Source: Pseudactinotalea terrae (GTDB lineage Bacteria > Actinomycetota > Actinomycetes > Actinomycetales > Beutenbergiaceae). From it: a stretch of 64,000 nt of DNA. Under the pieces are notes generated by a model. That model was not told where the DNA came from, searched no databases, and worked only from the letters and a program-made list of their open reading frames with translations. The stretch covers positions 141,971-205,970 of the forward strand of contig NZ_WNXZ01000008.1 in assembly GCF_009733845.1 (NCBI RefSeq), given 5' to 3'. Positions within the stretch are counted from its first letter, which is position 1; each line of letters begins with the position of its first letter. The position numbers and the translations under genes are program-made. Below, piece by piece: positions 35,123 through 43,799 of this stretch.

Positions 35123-35559
35123 GCCACCTCGAGATCCTCGGGCAGGTAGCGGAAGGTCGCGGTGGCGTAGTCGAGGAAGACATCCTCCTCGAGGAGATCC
35201 TGCTCGAACGCGGGATGCAGGTCGTAGCCGACGACGCTCGCCTCGCTCAGCGTCACCACGAGGTAGTCGCTGGTCTCGCCCTCGACGGTCCGGCGTACCG
35301 AGATCACGGCCTCGCTGAAGCGCTGCGTCCGTGCCAACGCCTGCTTGAGCAGGGGCGACGCCCTGTCGTAGTGCTTGGCGACGCGGAACGGCTCGAGCTC
35401 GACCCGCCCGGCCGCGGCTCCGGGCATGCCCCGCCGCCCGGTGGTGGCTGCCGCAGCCATGCCGAACTCAACCTCGTGGATCTCGATCTCGTCCTCGTGG
35501 CCGTCGCGCTGGCTCTCGCCGGGCACGTCGTCGATCTTGAGAAAACCGTCAATCGCCAT
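35098..35559 (-). CDS. Orphan Hcp-like protein (type VI tube protein fold)
   Basis: A 153-residue protein. The start AIDGFLKIDDVPGESQRDGHEDEIEIHEVEFGM matches the Hcp pattern (aDgFLKidgi.GESqd..H..eIei..f.wG), and RVELEPFRVAKHYDRASPLLKQALARTQRFSEAVISVRR matches its middle region. Hcp forms hexameric rings in type VI secretion, but no other type VI gene is present here and actinobacteria generally lack the system. The role of such stand-alone copies is unknown. The ATG is preceded by GAGGAG; TACTGT at 35597-35592 may be the -10. Confidence 0.75.
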   Translation of the reverse strand: MAIDGFLKIDDVPGESQRDGHEDEIEIHEVEFGMAAAATTGRRGMPGAAAGRVELEPFRVAKHYDRASPLLKQALARTQRFSEAVISVRRTVEGETSDYLVVTLSEASVVGYDLHPAFEQDLLEEDVFLDYATATFRYLPEDLEVALEKRLNR

Positions 35560-35705
35560 GGTGCGCTCCTCGCTGAGCAGTCCCGACCTTCACAGTATGG
35601 GGGCAAAGCGGTGGTGGCGGCAGCGCACTCGGGGCGCCGTCGGCACCGAGCACCACGTCGCCGACCTGCTCGCTGAGATGCTCGACGGCCGTGGCAGGTG
35701 ACAGG

Positions 35706-36764
35706 TCAGGACGGCGACGCCGCCCGGAGACCGGCGAGCGCGCCAGCGAGGGCAGGCTTCGCCTCGAGCTGCTCGTCGAGCAGCAACGGTGCACCGTAGG
35801 CGTCACGCCACGACCGGCCGTCGTGGAAGCCCCACAGGCTCACCGAGAAGAGAACGTCGGCACGCTCACGGAAGGCCCGGAAGGCGGCCTCGTAGTAGTG
35901 GCCCTGCTCGGCGAGCGCGGACGGGGTGACCGGCATCCCTGTGGGGACGTCCATCTCCGTCACGGCCTGCTGCACGGGCATCGCGGCGAAACGGTCGAGC
36001 GCGGCAGCCAACGACTCGACCGGGACGTCGAGCGAGACGTGCATCTGGTGCCCGACGCCGTCGACCGGGACGCCGCGCTCGAGCAGCCGGGAGACCAGCG
36101 CGTGGTACCGGTCCTGCTTGTCGGCGGTCTCGGTGTCGAACTCGTTGATGAACAGCGCTACCGGCCTGCCGGTGGCGGCGGGACCGGCGTGACGGTCGTT
36201 GAAGGCCTCGTCCGCGTAGGTGAAGGCGAGGTCGATGAACTCTTCCCCCAGCACGCGGTACCACTCGCTGCGCCGCATGCCGTCGGCGAAGCCGGTTCCC
36301 TTGTCGATCACCTCGTTGACGACGTCCCATGCCACCAACGGGTTGCCGTTCCCGAACTCGCCCCACCCATCCGCCAGGTACTCGGCGACGGCGTGGATGT
36401 GGTTGCGGAGCCGATCGCGAAGGATCTGCTGGTCGGCGGCACCGTCCGTCAGCGGCGTGCCGTCCTCGTGGGTGAAGAACCACGCCGGCGTCTGGTTGTG
36501 CCACACGAGCACATGCCCGTACACCCGCAGGCCCTTGGCCTGCGCGTAGCTCATGAGCGCGTCGATCTGCGGATCCGGGGCGAAGGTGCCGTCGTCGTCG
36601 TACCAGGCCTCGGGCTTCATGTGGTTCTCGGCCGTGAGCTGCGTGAAGTGGTGAGCCAGTGCCTGCCCGGCGGCGCCGGTGGTCTCACGCTGGTCGATCG
36701 CAGCACCGAGCGGGAACGGTGCTGCGTCCACGAGCCGAGCCTGCTGGTCGAGGGAGGAGGGCAC
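35706..36764 (-). CDS. GH10 endo-1,4-beta-xylanase, intracellular
   Basis: About 352 residues, a single GH10 barrel with no signal peptide or binding module. Near the N-terminus FPLGAAID opens the barrel; then ENHMKPEAW, GHVLVWHNQTPAWFF, AWDVVNEV with acid/base E151, and VTEMDV with nucleophile E270; LWGFHDGRSWR closes it. Intracellular GH10 enzymes trim imported xylo-oligosaccharides. The LacI gene lies upstream on the same strand and probably controls it. The start is uncertain: the GTG at 36764 gives the expected N-terminus, while the open frame continues to 36938 with unconserved sequence. Confidence 0.85.
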   Translation of the reverse strand: MPSSLDQQARLVDAAPFPLGAAIDQRETTGAAGQALAHHFTQLTAENHMKPEAWYDDDGTFAPDPQIDALMSYAQAKGLRVYGHVLVWHNQTPAWFFTHEDGTPLTDGAADQQILRDRLRNHIHAVAEYLADGWGEFGNGNPLVAWDVVNEVIDKGTGFADGMRRSEWYRVLGEEFIDLAFTYADEAFNDRHAGPAATGRPVALFINEFDTETADKQDRYHALVSRLLERGVPVDGVGHQMHVSLDVPVESLAAALDRFAAMPVQQAVTEMDVPTGMPVTPSALAEQGHYYEAAFRAFRERADVLFSVSLWGFHDGRSWRDAYGAPLLLDEQLEAKPALAGALAGLRAASPS

Positions 36765-36956
36765 AGGTGTCCGATCGTCGAAGGGTCGTTGGCGCAGAGC
36801 GACCCAGCGACGGCGCACCGGGCCTGTGGTTCTCGAATCTACGGACAGCGGAGCGACGACGGCAAGACGCTCGCCCTCTGGCGCCCCGTGGGCGGCTGGT
36901 GGTCGGCAGGCCCTTCTCCATCGATCACGTCCGATCACCGATGTGAGCGATACCTA

Positions 36957-37985
36957 TCAGGAGGAGGGTCCCGGTGGGCTGGTCGATCGACGGACCTGCA
37001 GCCGCACCGTCAGGTCGACGTGCGTGTGGTTCGAGCGCTTGCCCGACGCCAGGTCGAGCGCGAGGTCCACGGCCTGCGCGGTCATCTCCGCAAGAGGCTG
37101 GGCGACGCTGGTGAGCTCAGGACTGACCCAGTCGCACACGGGCAACCCGTCATAGCCGACCACCGAGAGATCGCCGGGGATCGCAAGTCCGAGGCTGACC
37201 GCTGCGCGGTAGACACCGAGAGCCTGAAGGTCGCTGCTGGCAAAGATCGCCGAGGGGCGGGGCTCCAGGCTCAGCAGTCTGAGCGCTTGCTCGTAGCCGC
37301 CTTCGACGCTCATGGGTGCGGAACCGAACAGCGTCGGGTCGATGGGAACGCCGCTCGTCCCCATCACATCTTTGAAGCCGGCCACCCGGGCCCGGCAGGC
37401 CAGCTGCTCGGTGGGCCCGCCGATGACACCGATCCGCTCATGGCCGAGGTCGATCAGGTGTCGCGCGGCCGTGCGGCCACCCTGGAAGTTCGAGGACCCC
37501 ACCGATGGCAGCTCCTCGATCTCGTCCGCAGCGGGGTCGATCAGGACGCACGGGATCCCGCGGGCGCGCAGCCGCCGCTGACGCTGGGGAGACAGGGTCG
37601 TGAAGACCAGCAGAGCAGCGGCAGGGCTGCGCGTGATCGCCGACTCGAGCCAGGAATCGGCATGCTCGTTGTGCTCGCCGAGCTCGAACAGCGACACCAC
37701 CGCCCCGTGTCCGCGCGCGGCGGTCTCGACGCCTCGGACGATCTCCGTGGCCCAGGGCCCGACGATCAGCGGCAGGGCGAGGTCGATCCCCAGGATTCGC
37801 GGTGTCTCGGCTCCGGTCGATGGTCGCCGGCGGCGTACGTAGCCCGCTCTCAGCAGCAGCTGCTCGACGCGCTCTCGGGTCGCCGGGGCGACGTCGGGGC
37901 GGCCGTTGAGTACCTTGGACACGGTGGGTTGCGAGACGCCCGCCTCGGCCGCGATCGCTGCGAGCGTGGTCTGGGTGTCGCTCAT
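36957..37985 (-). CDS. LacI family transcriptional regulator
   Basis: A 342-residue repressor. The N-terminal helix-turn-helix TLAAIAAEAGVSQPTVSKVLNGRPDVAPATRERVEQLL is complete, and the periplasmic-binding-like sugar domain follows (ILGIDLALPLIVGPWATEIVRGVE, PCVLIDPA, GGRTAARHLIDLGHERIGVIGGP, AIFASSDLQALGVYRAA). An AAGGG site precedes the ATG at 37985. It sits between the GH10 gene and the divergent GH42 gene, so both clusters are likely targets; a group of perfect palindromes in the 373-bp gap are candidate operators. Confidence 0.9.
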   Translation of the reverse strand: MSDTQTTLAAIAAEAGVSQPTVSKVLNGRPDVAPATRERVEQLLLRAGYVRRRRPSTGAETPRILGIDLALPLIVGPWATEIVRGVETAARGHGAVVSLFELGEHNEHADSWLESAITRSPAAALLVFTTLSPQRQRRLRARGIPCVLIDPAADEIEELPSVGSSNFQGGRTAARHLIDLGHERIGVIGGPTEQLACRARVAGFKDVMGTSGVPIDPTLFGSAPMSVEGGYEQALRLLSLEPRPSAIFASSDLQALGVYRAAVSLGLAIPGDLSVVGYDGLPVCDWVSPELTSVAQPLAEMTAQAVDLALDLASGKRSNHTHVDLTVRLQVRRSTSPPGPSS

Positions 37986-38250
37986 GGAACCCTTCGATGT
38001 TCGTGCCGGTGATCGTAGCGTCGCCTGACTCCCGCCGCCCGCCCCGGCTGGTCCTTGCGACATCTGGCGCCGTCCGACAGCAGTGTCGCCGAGCTCGAGA
38101 ACTGGACCACGATCGGTCTGTCGCCTGGTCGAGATTCGAAACGCTACCGCAACTGTCGGTCAGGCGATAGTGTTCAAGAACCGGATCATTAAGCCGCTCA
38201 AGGCAGATGCAGCGCGACCCACACCCCGGCCGTTCGCGCCGCACGTACCC

Positions 38251-38296
38251 GAACTAGTTCCGCATATTCGATCATCGACGATGACAGATCGATCTG
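38251..38296. promoter_or_regulatory. Three adjacent perfect palindromes upstream of the GH42 gene
   Basis: The 373-bp gap 37986-38358 between LacI and GH42 contains no gene. Within it lie GAACTAGTTC (38251-38260), TCATCGACGATGA (38272-38284) and CAGATCGATCTG (38285-38296), all perfect inverted repeats; the last two abut. They end 62 bp before the GTG of GH42. They may be operators for the LacI protein or another regulator. No convincing promoter boxes were found next to them. Confidence 0.5.
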
Positions 38297-38358
38297 CCAC
38301 GACGTCCAGCGGGGCCTGGACACGGTGAGGATCCGCGGTGCGCTGAAGCTGGAGGTCT

Positions 38359-40449
38359 GTGGTGGTTGTTACCGAGATTCCCTACGGCGGTGTCTACTAC
38401 CGGGTATCGGCCCCCCCGCGCGCGGACTGGGAGCGGGACTACCGCGACGCGGGTGCCGATGGTGCCACCGCATTCCGGCACTGGGTGCTGTGGTCTGCCG
38501 TCGAGCGCCGCCCCGGGGCCGACACCTGGGACGCCTACGATGCCCAGCTGGACCTGGCAGCGCGCAACGGGATGGCGACGATCCTCGCGGAGATGCTGTC
38601 ATCGGCTCCGGACTGGGCCTACCTCGAGCACCCCGAGGCGCGGATGCAGACGCGGGACGGCCGTCGGCTCGACAGCAGCCAGAGCGGTGGCACCAGCACC
38701 GCGGGATGGCCGGGCCTGTGCCTGGACCATCCAACCGGGCGCGAGCTGGGCGAGGCGTTCCTCACCCGGATGGCGACGCGCTACCGGGGGCATCCGGGGC
38801 TCGGCGGCTACGACGTCTGGAACGAGTGCGCGACCTACACCGACGAGCACTGCTACTGCCCGGCGACCACAGCGCGCTTCCAGGAGTGGCTGCGGCGTCG
38901 GTACGGCGCGGTCGAGGCGCTCGAAGAGTCCTGGTCGAGGTTCGGGTTGCGCGACTTCAGCGATGTCCGCGCGCCACGGGTCCGAGGTGCCTACCCCGAG
39001 GTGATCGACTGGTTCGAGTTTCGCGTCGACCATCATCAGGAGCTCTTGCGTTGGCGCATCGAGACGATCAGGGCCGCGGACCCCGATGCTCGGATCACGG
39101 CCCACGGTCTCGGTCGGATGACGTCGGTCGCCGCGATGCAGGCCGCTGACGACTGGCGTAGCGCGGCACAGGTCGACTCGTTCGGCTTCACCTGGGTCGC
39201 TGCTCGACACGACTCCAGCTCGTGGCGGCACTACCAGGCAGCCGATCTCACCCGATCCGCGGCTGCCGGCAAGCCGTTCTGGCACAGCGAGGCTCAAGGC
39301 GGACCGCTCTGGTTGCAGCCCCAGGTGCTGGGCCGGCCGGCCTCGGACGGCCGGACGCCCAGCGCCGGTCAGGTCAGGCTGTGGTTGCTGCAGAGCCTGG
39401 CCGCCGGGGCGCGCGGCGTGTTCTACCCGCGATGGCGGTCACTGCTCTCCGGGCCCCTGTTCGGTGCGTTCTCGCCATACCGCCCAGATGGCACGGGCAC
39501 CGATAGGTCCACTGCTGCGAGCGCCGTGATGCGCTGGTTCACAGCACCCGAGCAGGCTGAGCTGAGGCGTGCGGCACCCGTGCGCGGTGACGTCGCGCTG
39601 GTGTTCCTCGCTGAGGCGCAGCGGTTCGACCACGCACAGCTCGGCACCGACGGCCACTACGAGGCTGCTGCCGACGCGGCGTACCAAGGCCTGTTCGAGG
39701 CGGGCTTCCAACCCGACTGGATCACCCTCGACACGCTCGATCAGCATGCGGTCGCATACCTGCCCTATCCCGTCGCCCTCAGCGCCGACTCGATCGCTCG
39801 GTTGGATCGGTGGGTCAGGCACGGCGGCACCCTCATCAGCGAGTCTGCGCCCGGCTACTTCGACGCGCAGGGCCGAGTACGGCACGACGCCCTCGGAGGG
39901 GCGTTGCTGCCGCTGTTCGGCGTGACCGAGCTGACGACCGAGTTCATGCCCGATCTGTGGGCCGAGATCACCATGCGCGGGGCGGTCGGCGGCACAGGTG
40001 CGGCGATGCGGCAGGCCTACCAGCCGGTCGACGCCGACGTGCTGGCGCGGTACACGGAAGGCTCAGCTGCTCTCACGGAGCGTGCTGTCGGAGCGGGTCG
40101 GGCCGTGCTGATCGGATCCAGCCTGCCCCTCGGCGAGCGTCAGGCTGGCCGGTCCGCCGCCGCACCGCTGGCAGGCTTGTTGGGTCGCCTCGGCGTCGCC
40201 CCGGCAACGATCTGCAGCGATGCCCTCGTGACTGCGCGCCTGCACACGACCGGTTCGGCTCGGTTCCTGTGGCTGACGAACGCCACCGACCAGCCACGCC
40301 GGGTCGTCGTCGGAGGTCGTCATGGCCCGTCGAGCAGCGCGGTCGGCGTGCTTCGGGGAGCCGAGGGTGCCGCGCTCGAGGTGACCCGCTCCGAGCTGAC
40401 ATGCACGGTGCCGGCGAGCGACGCCGTCGTGATCTCGCTCGGCCCCTAG
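38359..40449 (+). CDS. GH42 family beta-galactosidase-like enzyme
   Basis: A 696-residue cytoplasmic protein. The barrel begins GVYYRVSAPPRADWERDYRDAGADGATAFRHWVLWSAVE. The acid/base is E156 in GYDVWNEC and the nucleophile is E311 in FWHSEAQGG. A four-residue CYC region (EHCYCPATTARFQEWL) fits the zinc-binding loop of GH42. A trimerisation domain (ALVFLAEAQRF ... LDRWVRHGGTLISESAPGYFD) and a small beta domain follow. It has GGAGG upstream of two adjacent GTG codons. GH42 enzymes act on beta-galactosides; some act on alpha-L-arabinopyranosides. Substrate is not known here. Confidence 0.88.
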   Translation: MVVVTEIPYGGVYYRVSAPPRADWERDYRDAGADGATAFRHWVLWSAVERRPGADTWDAYDAQLDLAARNGMATILAEMLSSAPDWAYLEHPEARMQTRDGRRLDSSQSGGTSTAGWPGLCLDHPTGRELGEAFLTRMATRYRGHPGLGGYDVWNECATYTDEHCYCPATTARFQEWLRRRYGAVEALEESWSRFGLRDFSDVRAPRVRGAYPEVIDWFEFRVDHHQELLRWRIETIRAADPDARITAHGLGRMTSVAAMQAADDWRSAAQVDSFGFTWVAARHDSSSWRHYQAADLTRSAAAGKPFWHSEAQGGPLWLQPQVLGRPASDGRTPSAGQVRLWLLQSLAAGARGVFYPRWRSLLSGPLFGAFSPYRPDGTGTDRSTAASAVMRWFTAPEQAELRRAAPVRGDVALVFLAEAQRFDHAQLGTDGHYEAAADAAYQGLFEAGFQPDWITLDTLDQHAVAYLPYPVALSADSIARLDRWVRHGGTLISESAPGYFDAQGRVRHDALGGALLPLFGVTELTTEFMPDLWAEITMRGAVGGTGAAMRQAYQPVDADVLARYTEGSAALTERAVGAGRAVLIGSSLPLGERQAGRSAAAPLAGLLGRLGVAPATICSDALVTARLHTTGSARFLWLTNATDQPRRVVVGGRHGPSSSAVGVLRGAEGAALEVTRSELTCTVPASDAVVISLGP

Positions 40450-40514
40450 GAGGGCACGAGCGATCAGCGACGCGCTCGACCGGGCGCGTTCATCCCATCA
40501 TTCAGGAGAGTCCG

Positions 40515-42593
40515 ATGGAGCCATGGTGGCACCGACCGTTCCGCGTCTACCAGTCCAACATCCGTGAGGTCGATGCTGTCCTCGACGTACCCGCGACGAT
40601 CGAGTTCATCACGTCCATCGGCGCGAACACCTGGTTGCTCAACGCAGCCGGTATCGCCGCCTTCTACCCATCCGATCTCGAGCACCAGTACCGGAGCCCC
40701 TGGCTGGCGCAGCGACCCAGCGGCGACCTGATCGGTGACGCCGTGACCGCTGCCCACGCGGCGGGGATCAACGTCGTGGCCCGGCTGGACATGTCGAAGA
40801 TGATGGCGGAGCTGGCCGACCAGCACCCCGACTGGCAGTACCGCGACAGAGAGGGCAACACCCCGCTCTTCAACGGGCTACGAACGATGTGCCCAAGCTC
40901 GCCGTACCAGCAGGAGCAGCTGCACGTCGTGCTCGATGAGCTGCTCGACCGATACCGCCTCGACGGGATCTTCCTGAACTGGTTCCACTTCACCGAGTGG
41001 GACTACGCGATGCACCCCTACGGCGTGTGTCACTGCGACAACTGCAAGCGGCGGTTCGCCGAGTACTCCGGTGGCAAGGACCTGCCGACCGAGCGCGACT
41101 TCAACGATCCGCTGTACCGGGAGTACAAGGCGTTCAACGCCGAGACGATGGACCAGATCTCATCGGCGATCCGCCGCACCATCTCCAGACGAGACTGGCC
41201 GATCGCTCTGGTGGCCAGGCAGGACTCCGACATCGCGTGGAGCGAGTCGGGCGGCAACAGCGTGTTCTCCACGGACTCGGTCTGGATGCACCAGTCCGGC
41301 GACGACGTCCTGGAGTTCCAGACCAGTGACGATCGGGAGATCTGGCACCACAAGGGCATCTTCGTTGACATGAGGTGGCGATTCGAGATCGACCAGCAGG
41401 GGCTCAGCGGTCCCTCGTCGGTTCAGGCCATCGCTCATGGCGGCAACCTCTGCACCTACCAGAACGGCATCCCGACGACGATCCCCGAGGGGTCGTTCGA
41501 AGGGATGGCGCAGGTGATGAGGTTCCACGCCGCGCACGAGGAGCACTACGCGGGGATCCACCCGGCCGGTCGGGTCGCCGTGGCGCACGCCAGCGCCACG
41601 CAGACGTTCCTCGGTGGCGACTGGCTGACGAAGGGCGCGGGGCTGGGCCGCGTGCGCGACGAGACCCGTGGAGTCACGGCAGCCCTGCGACGCGCTCACA
41701 TCCCGTTCGTGGTGCTGCCGCAGCCGAACATCGCTCGCCTGGGGACCGAGGGCCTGCGGCGACGCTATGACCTGCTCGTGCTGCCCAACGCCGCCATCCT
41801 CAGCGACGAGGAGGCGGCCATCATCGACGCCTTCGTCGCCGAGGGCGGCAACCTCGTGGCGACCGGTGACACCGGGCTTCGCACGCCCGATGGCACGGAG
41901 GTCGACGAGTTCCGTCTTGTCAGCCTTGGCGCGCACCGCGTGTCGCGCAGGCGGGAGACCGAGGAGGAGCTGCGAGGCGCCTACCTGCGGGTGCTCGACG
42001 TCGAGGGCCGAGAGGCGATCGCGCCTCGGGACCTCCTCCTGCTCTACCGACGGTTCCTGCAGACCGAGCTCAGGCCGGGAGCGGTCAGCGGGTTGAGCTT
42101 CATCCCGCCCGCACCGTTCGGGCCGCCCGAGAAGATCTACTGGTCCGCTGAGCACGAGACCGCCATCAGTGGCTTGGTGTGGTACCAGCACGGTGCCGGA
42201 ACGACGGCGTACTTCCCGTGGCCGATCGGATGGCTGTCCTACGACATGAATCTCCCCGGTCATGCTGAGGCCATCGTGGGTGCGGTGCGCGCGCTGTCGC
42301 CGGCGCAGGTCGTGACGGACGCGACGCCGCACGTCGAGATCGTGATCGCCGATCAGGCAGCTACCGGGCGCCGACTGATGCACCTGATCAACTACTCGGG
42401 CCGGCTGTCGGGGAAGGCGTTCACCGATCATCTCCCGATCCACGACATCACCGTGTCAGTCCCCGATGACGCGACCGCGGTGCACTCGCTGACGACCGGG
42501 GAGGCTCTGGCGATGGAGATGGTTGATGGGTGGTCCCGGGTCACGGTGCCCACGCTCGAGCTGTTCGAGGCGCTCGTGGTCGAACGTTCGTGA
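40515..42593 (+). CDS. Putative glycoside hydrolase, GHL6 / beta-galactosidase-related
   Basis: A 692-residue cytoplasmic protein beginning at ATG with AGGAGAG upstream. The N-terminal ~350 residues look like the GHL6 barrel (IEFITSIGANTWLLNAAGIAAFYPSDL, DGIFLNWFHFTEWDY) with a Cys cluster CHCDNCKRRF at about residue 176 that probably binds zinc. Residues ~370-480 resemble a beta-galactosidase trimerisation domain (DLLVLPNAAILSDEEAAIIDAFVAEGGNLVATGDTG). No activity is established for this group. The gene lies between GH42 and the Lpl-type importer, 65 bp after GH42, so it probably acts on the same imported glycan. Confidence 0.7.
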   Translation: MEPWWHRPFRVYQSNIREVDAVLDVPATIEFITSIGANTWLLNAAGIAAFYPSDLEHQYRSPWLAQRPSGDLIGDAVTAAHAAGINVVARLDMSKMMAELADQHPDWQYRDREGNTPLFNGLRTMCPSSPYQQEQLHVVLDELLDRYRLDGIFLNWFHFTEWDYAMHPYGVCHCDNCKRRFAEYSGGKDLPTERDFNDPLYREYKAFNAETMDQISSAIRRTISRRDWPIALVARQDSDIAWSESGGNSVFSTDSVWMHQSGDDVLEFQTSDDREIWHHKGIFVDMRWRFEIDQQGLSGPSSVQAIAHGGNLCTYQNGIPTTIPEGSFEGMAQVMRFHAAHEEHYAGIHPAGRVAVAHASATQTFLGGDWLTKGAGLGRVRDETRGVTAALRRAHIPFVVLPQPNIARLGTEGLRRRYDLLVLPNAAILSDEEAAIIDAFVAEGGNLVATGDTGLRTPDGTEVDEFRLVSLGAHRVSRRRETEEELRGAYLRVLDVEGREAIAPRDLLLLYRRFLQTELRPGAVSGLSFIPPAPFGPPEKIYWSAEHETAISGLVWYQHGAGTTAYFPWPIGWLSYDMNLPGHAEAIVGAVRALSPAQVVTDATPHVEIVIADQAATGRRLMHLINYSGRLSGKAFTDHLPIHDITVSVPDDATAVHSLTTGEALAMEMVDGWSRVTVPTLELFEALVVERS

Positions 42594-42602
42594 CCCTGGT
42601 CT

Positions 42603-42644
42603 CGAATATTCGCGCTCACGGCCGACGGCAGTCTCGAAATTTCG
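42603..42644. promoter_or_regulatory. Paired CGAA-TTCG palindromes upstream of the importer operon
   Basis: CGAATATTCG (42603-42612) and CGAAATTTCG (42635-42644) are perfect 10-bp palindromes sharing the outer CGAA/TTCG. Their centres are 32 bp apart, about three helical turns, so one protein could bind both on the same face. They lie ~100 bp upstream of the -35 box. Confidence 0.5.
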
Positions 42645-42740
42645 TAGGGCGGAAGTATCACCTGGCAGGCGGCAATGATAGCGAGATGTCATCGCAATCG
42701 GTGAGAAATTGCCGACATTGCCAAGGTCTGAGATTGAGCG

Positions 42741-42769
42741 TTGACACAGCGTGGCATCGGGTCTAGCCT
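42741..42769 (+). promoter_or_regulatory. Strong sigma-70-like promoter of the LplB/LplC importer operon
   Basis: TTGACA (42741-42746), a 17-bp spacer, then TAGCCT (42764-42769). The start of transcription would be near 42776 and the leader about 55 nt long. This is the best promoter match seen in the window. Confidence 0.65.
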
Positions 42770-42781
42770 CCCGATTACCGC

Positions 42782-42799
42782 ATACTTTCGAGCAAGTAT
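42782..42799 (+). promoter_or_regulatory. Inverted repeat just after the transcription start
   Basis: ATACTT (42782-42787) and AAGTAT (42794-42799) are perfect inverted arms around TCGAGC, at about +7 to +24 of the predicted transcript. The position suits a repressor operator. A related string TTTCTGAGCAA follows at 42805-42815. Confidence 0.45.
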
Positions 42800-42830
42800 C
42801 GCAAGTTTCTGAGCAACGAGGCAGGGAAAC

Positions 42831-43799
42831 ATGTCACAGGCGACATCGGCGAACCCACCGAGGCAGGTGAGATCGGACAGGGTGCACCAGCGGCCGCAGC
42901 GGAGGCTGAGCGCCCGGATCCTGAGCGCCAGGTGGATGTACGTGTTCCTGCTACCGGGGTTCGTGTTCTTCGTCGTGTTCCGGTACGTACCCCTGCTCGG
43001 GACGATCATCGCCTGGCAGGACTACTCGCCGTTCCTGGGGATCACGGGCAGCCCGTTCGTCGCCTGGGACAACTTCGTTGCCCTGTTGTCGGATCCTGAG
43101 GTCGCGACCGCGACACGCAACACGCTGGTCCTGAGCCTGCTGCAGCTGGTCTTCGCCTTCCCTGCTCCGATCGCGCTCTCTCTCCTGCTCAACAGCCTCC
43201 TCTCCGAGGGCGTGAAGCGCAGCGTGCAGGCCATCGTCTACCTGCCGCACTTCATCAGCTGGGTCGTGGTCATCTCCGTGTGGCAGCAGGTCTTCGGGGG
43301 TGCCGGGATGTTCACCGGTGTGGTCGAGTCGCTCGGTGGTGACCCGATCAACCTGATGTCCGACCCCCAGCTGTTCCCGGCCATGGTGACGGCCCAGGTG
43401 ATCTGGAAGGAGATCGGCTGGGGCACCATCATCTTCTTCGCCGCGATCAGCATGATCCCCACCGAGCAGTACGAGTCGGCAGTCGTCGATGGAGCCGGGC
43501 CGTGGCGTCGCATGTGGCACATCACGCTCCCCGGCATCGTGCCGGTGATCGTGCTGCTGCTCATCCTGCGACTCGGGACCGTGCTGACGGTCGGCTTCGA
43601 GCAGCTGCTCCTTCAACAACCCGCCGTCGGCGCTGACGCCGCACAGGTGCTGGACACCTTCTCCTACTTCCGCGGCATCGTCGGTGGCGACTGGGGGCTG
43701 GCCACAGCAGCCGGACTCGTCAAGGGCGCCATCGGCACCGCGCTCGTCATCGCCGCCAACAAGTTCTGCAAGCGGTTCGCCGGACACGGAGCATTCTGA
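42831..43799 (+). CDS. Carbohydrate ABC transporter permease, LplB type
   Basis: A 322-residue membrane protein with six helices after a ~30-residue basic N-terminus. RYVPLLGTIIAWQDYSPFLGI and FISWVVVISVWQQVFGGAGMF are characteristic of LplB permeases for complex oligosaccharides. The EAA-type loop is YESAVVDGAGPWRRMWHITLPGI. It starts an operon of two permeases and a binding protein, under the promoter at 42741. Confidence 0.9.
   Translation: MSQATSANPPRQVRSDRVHQRPQRRLSARILSARWMYVFLLPGFVFFVVFRYVPLLGTIIAWQDYSPFLGITGSPFVAWDNFVALLSDPEVATATRNTLVLSLLQLVFAFPAPIALSLLLNSLLSEGVKRSVQAIVYLPHFISWVVVISVWQQVFGGAGMFTGVVESLGGDPINLMSDPQLFPAMVTAQVIWKEIGWGTIIFFAAISMIPTEQYESAVVDGAGPWRRMWHITLPGIVPVIVLLLILRLGTVLTVGFEQLLLQQPAVGADAAQVLDTFSYFRGIVGGDWGLATAAGLVKGAIGTALVIAANKFCKRFAGHGAF

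Noticed and set aside
35098..35559. A type VI secretion locus
   Set aside because: Only the Hcp-like gene is present; neighbours are CNNM and xylanase genes.
38125..38160. LacI-type operator around TTCGAA in the LacI-GH42 gap
   Set aside because: Beyond the 6-bp TTCGAA core the flanks are not symmetric, so it was not listed as a site.
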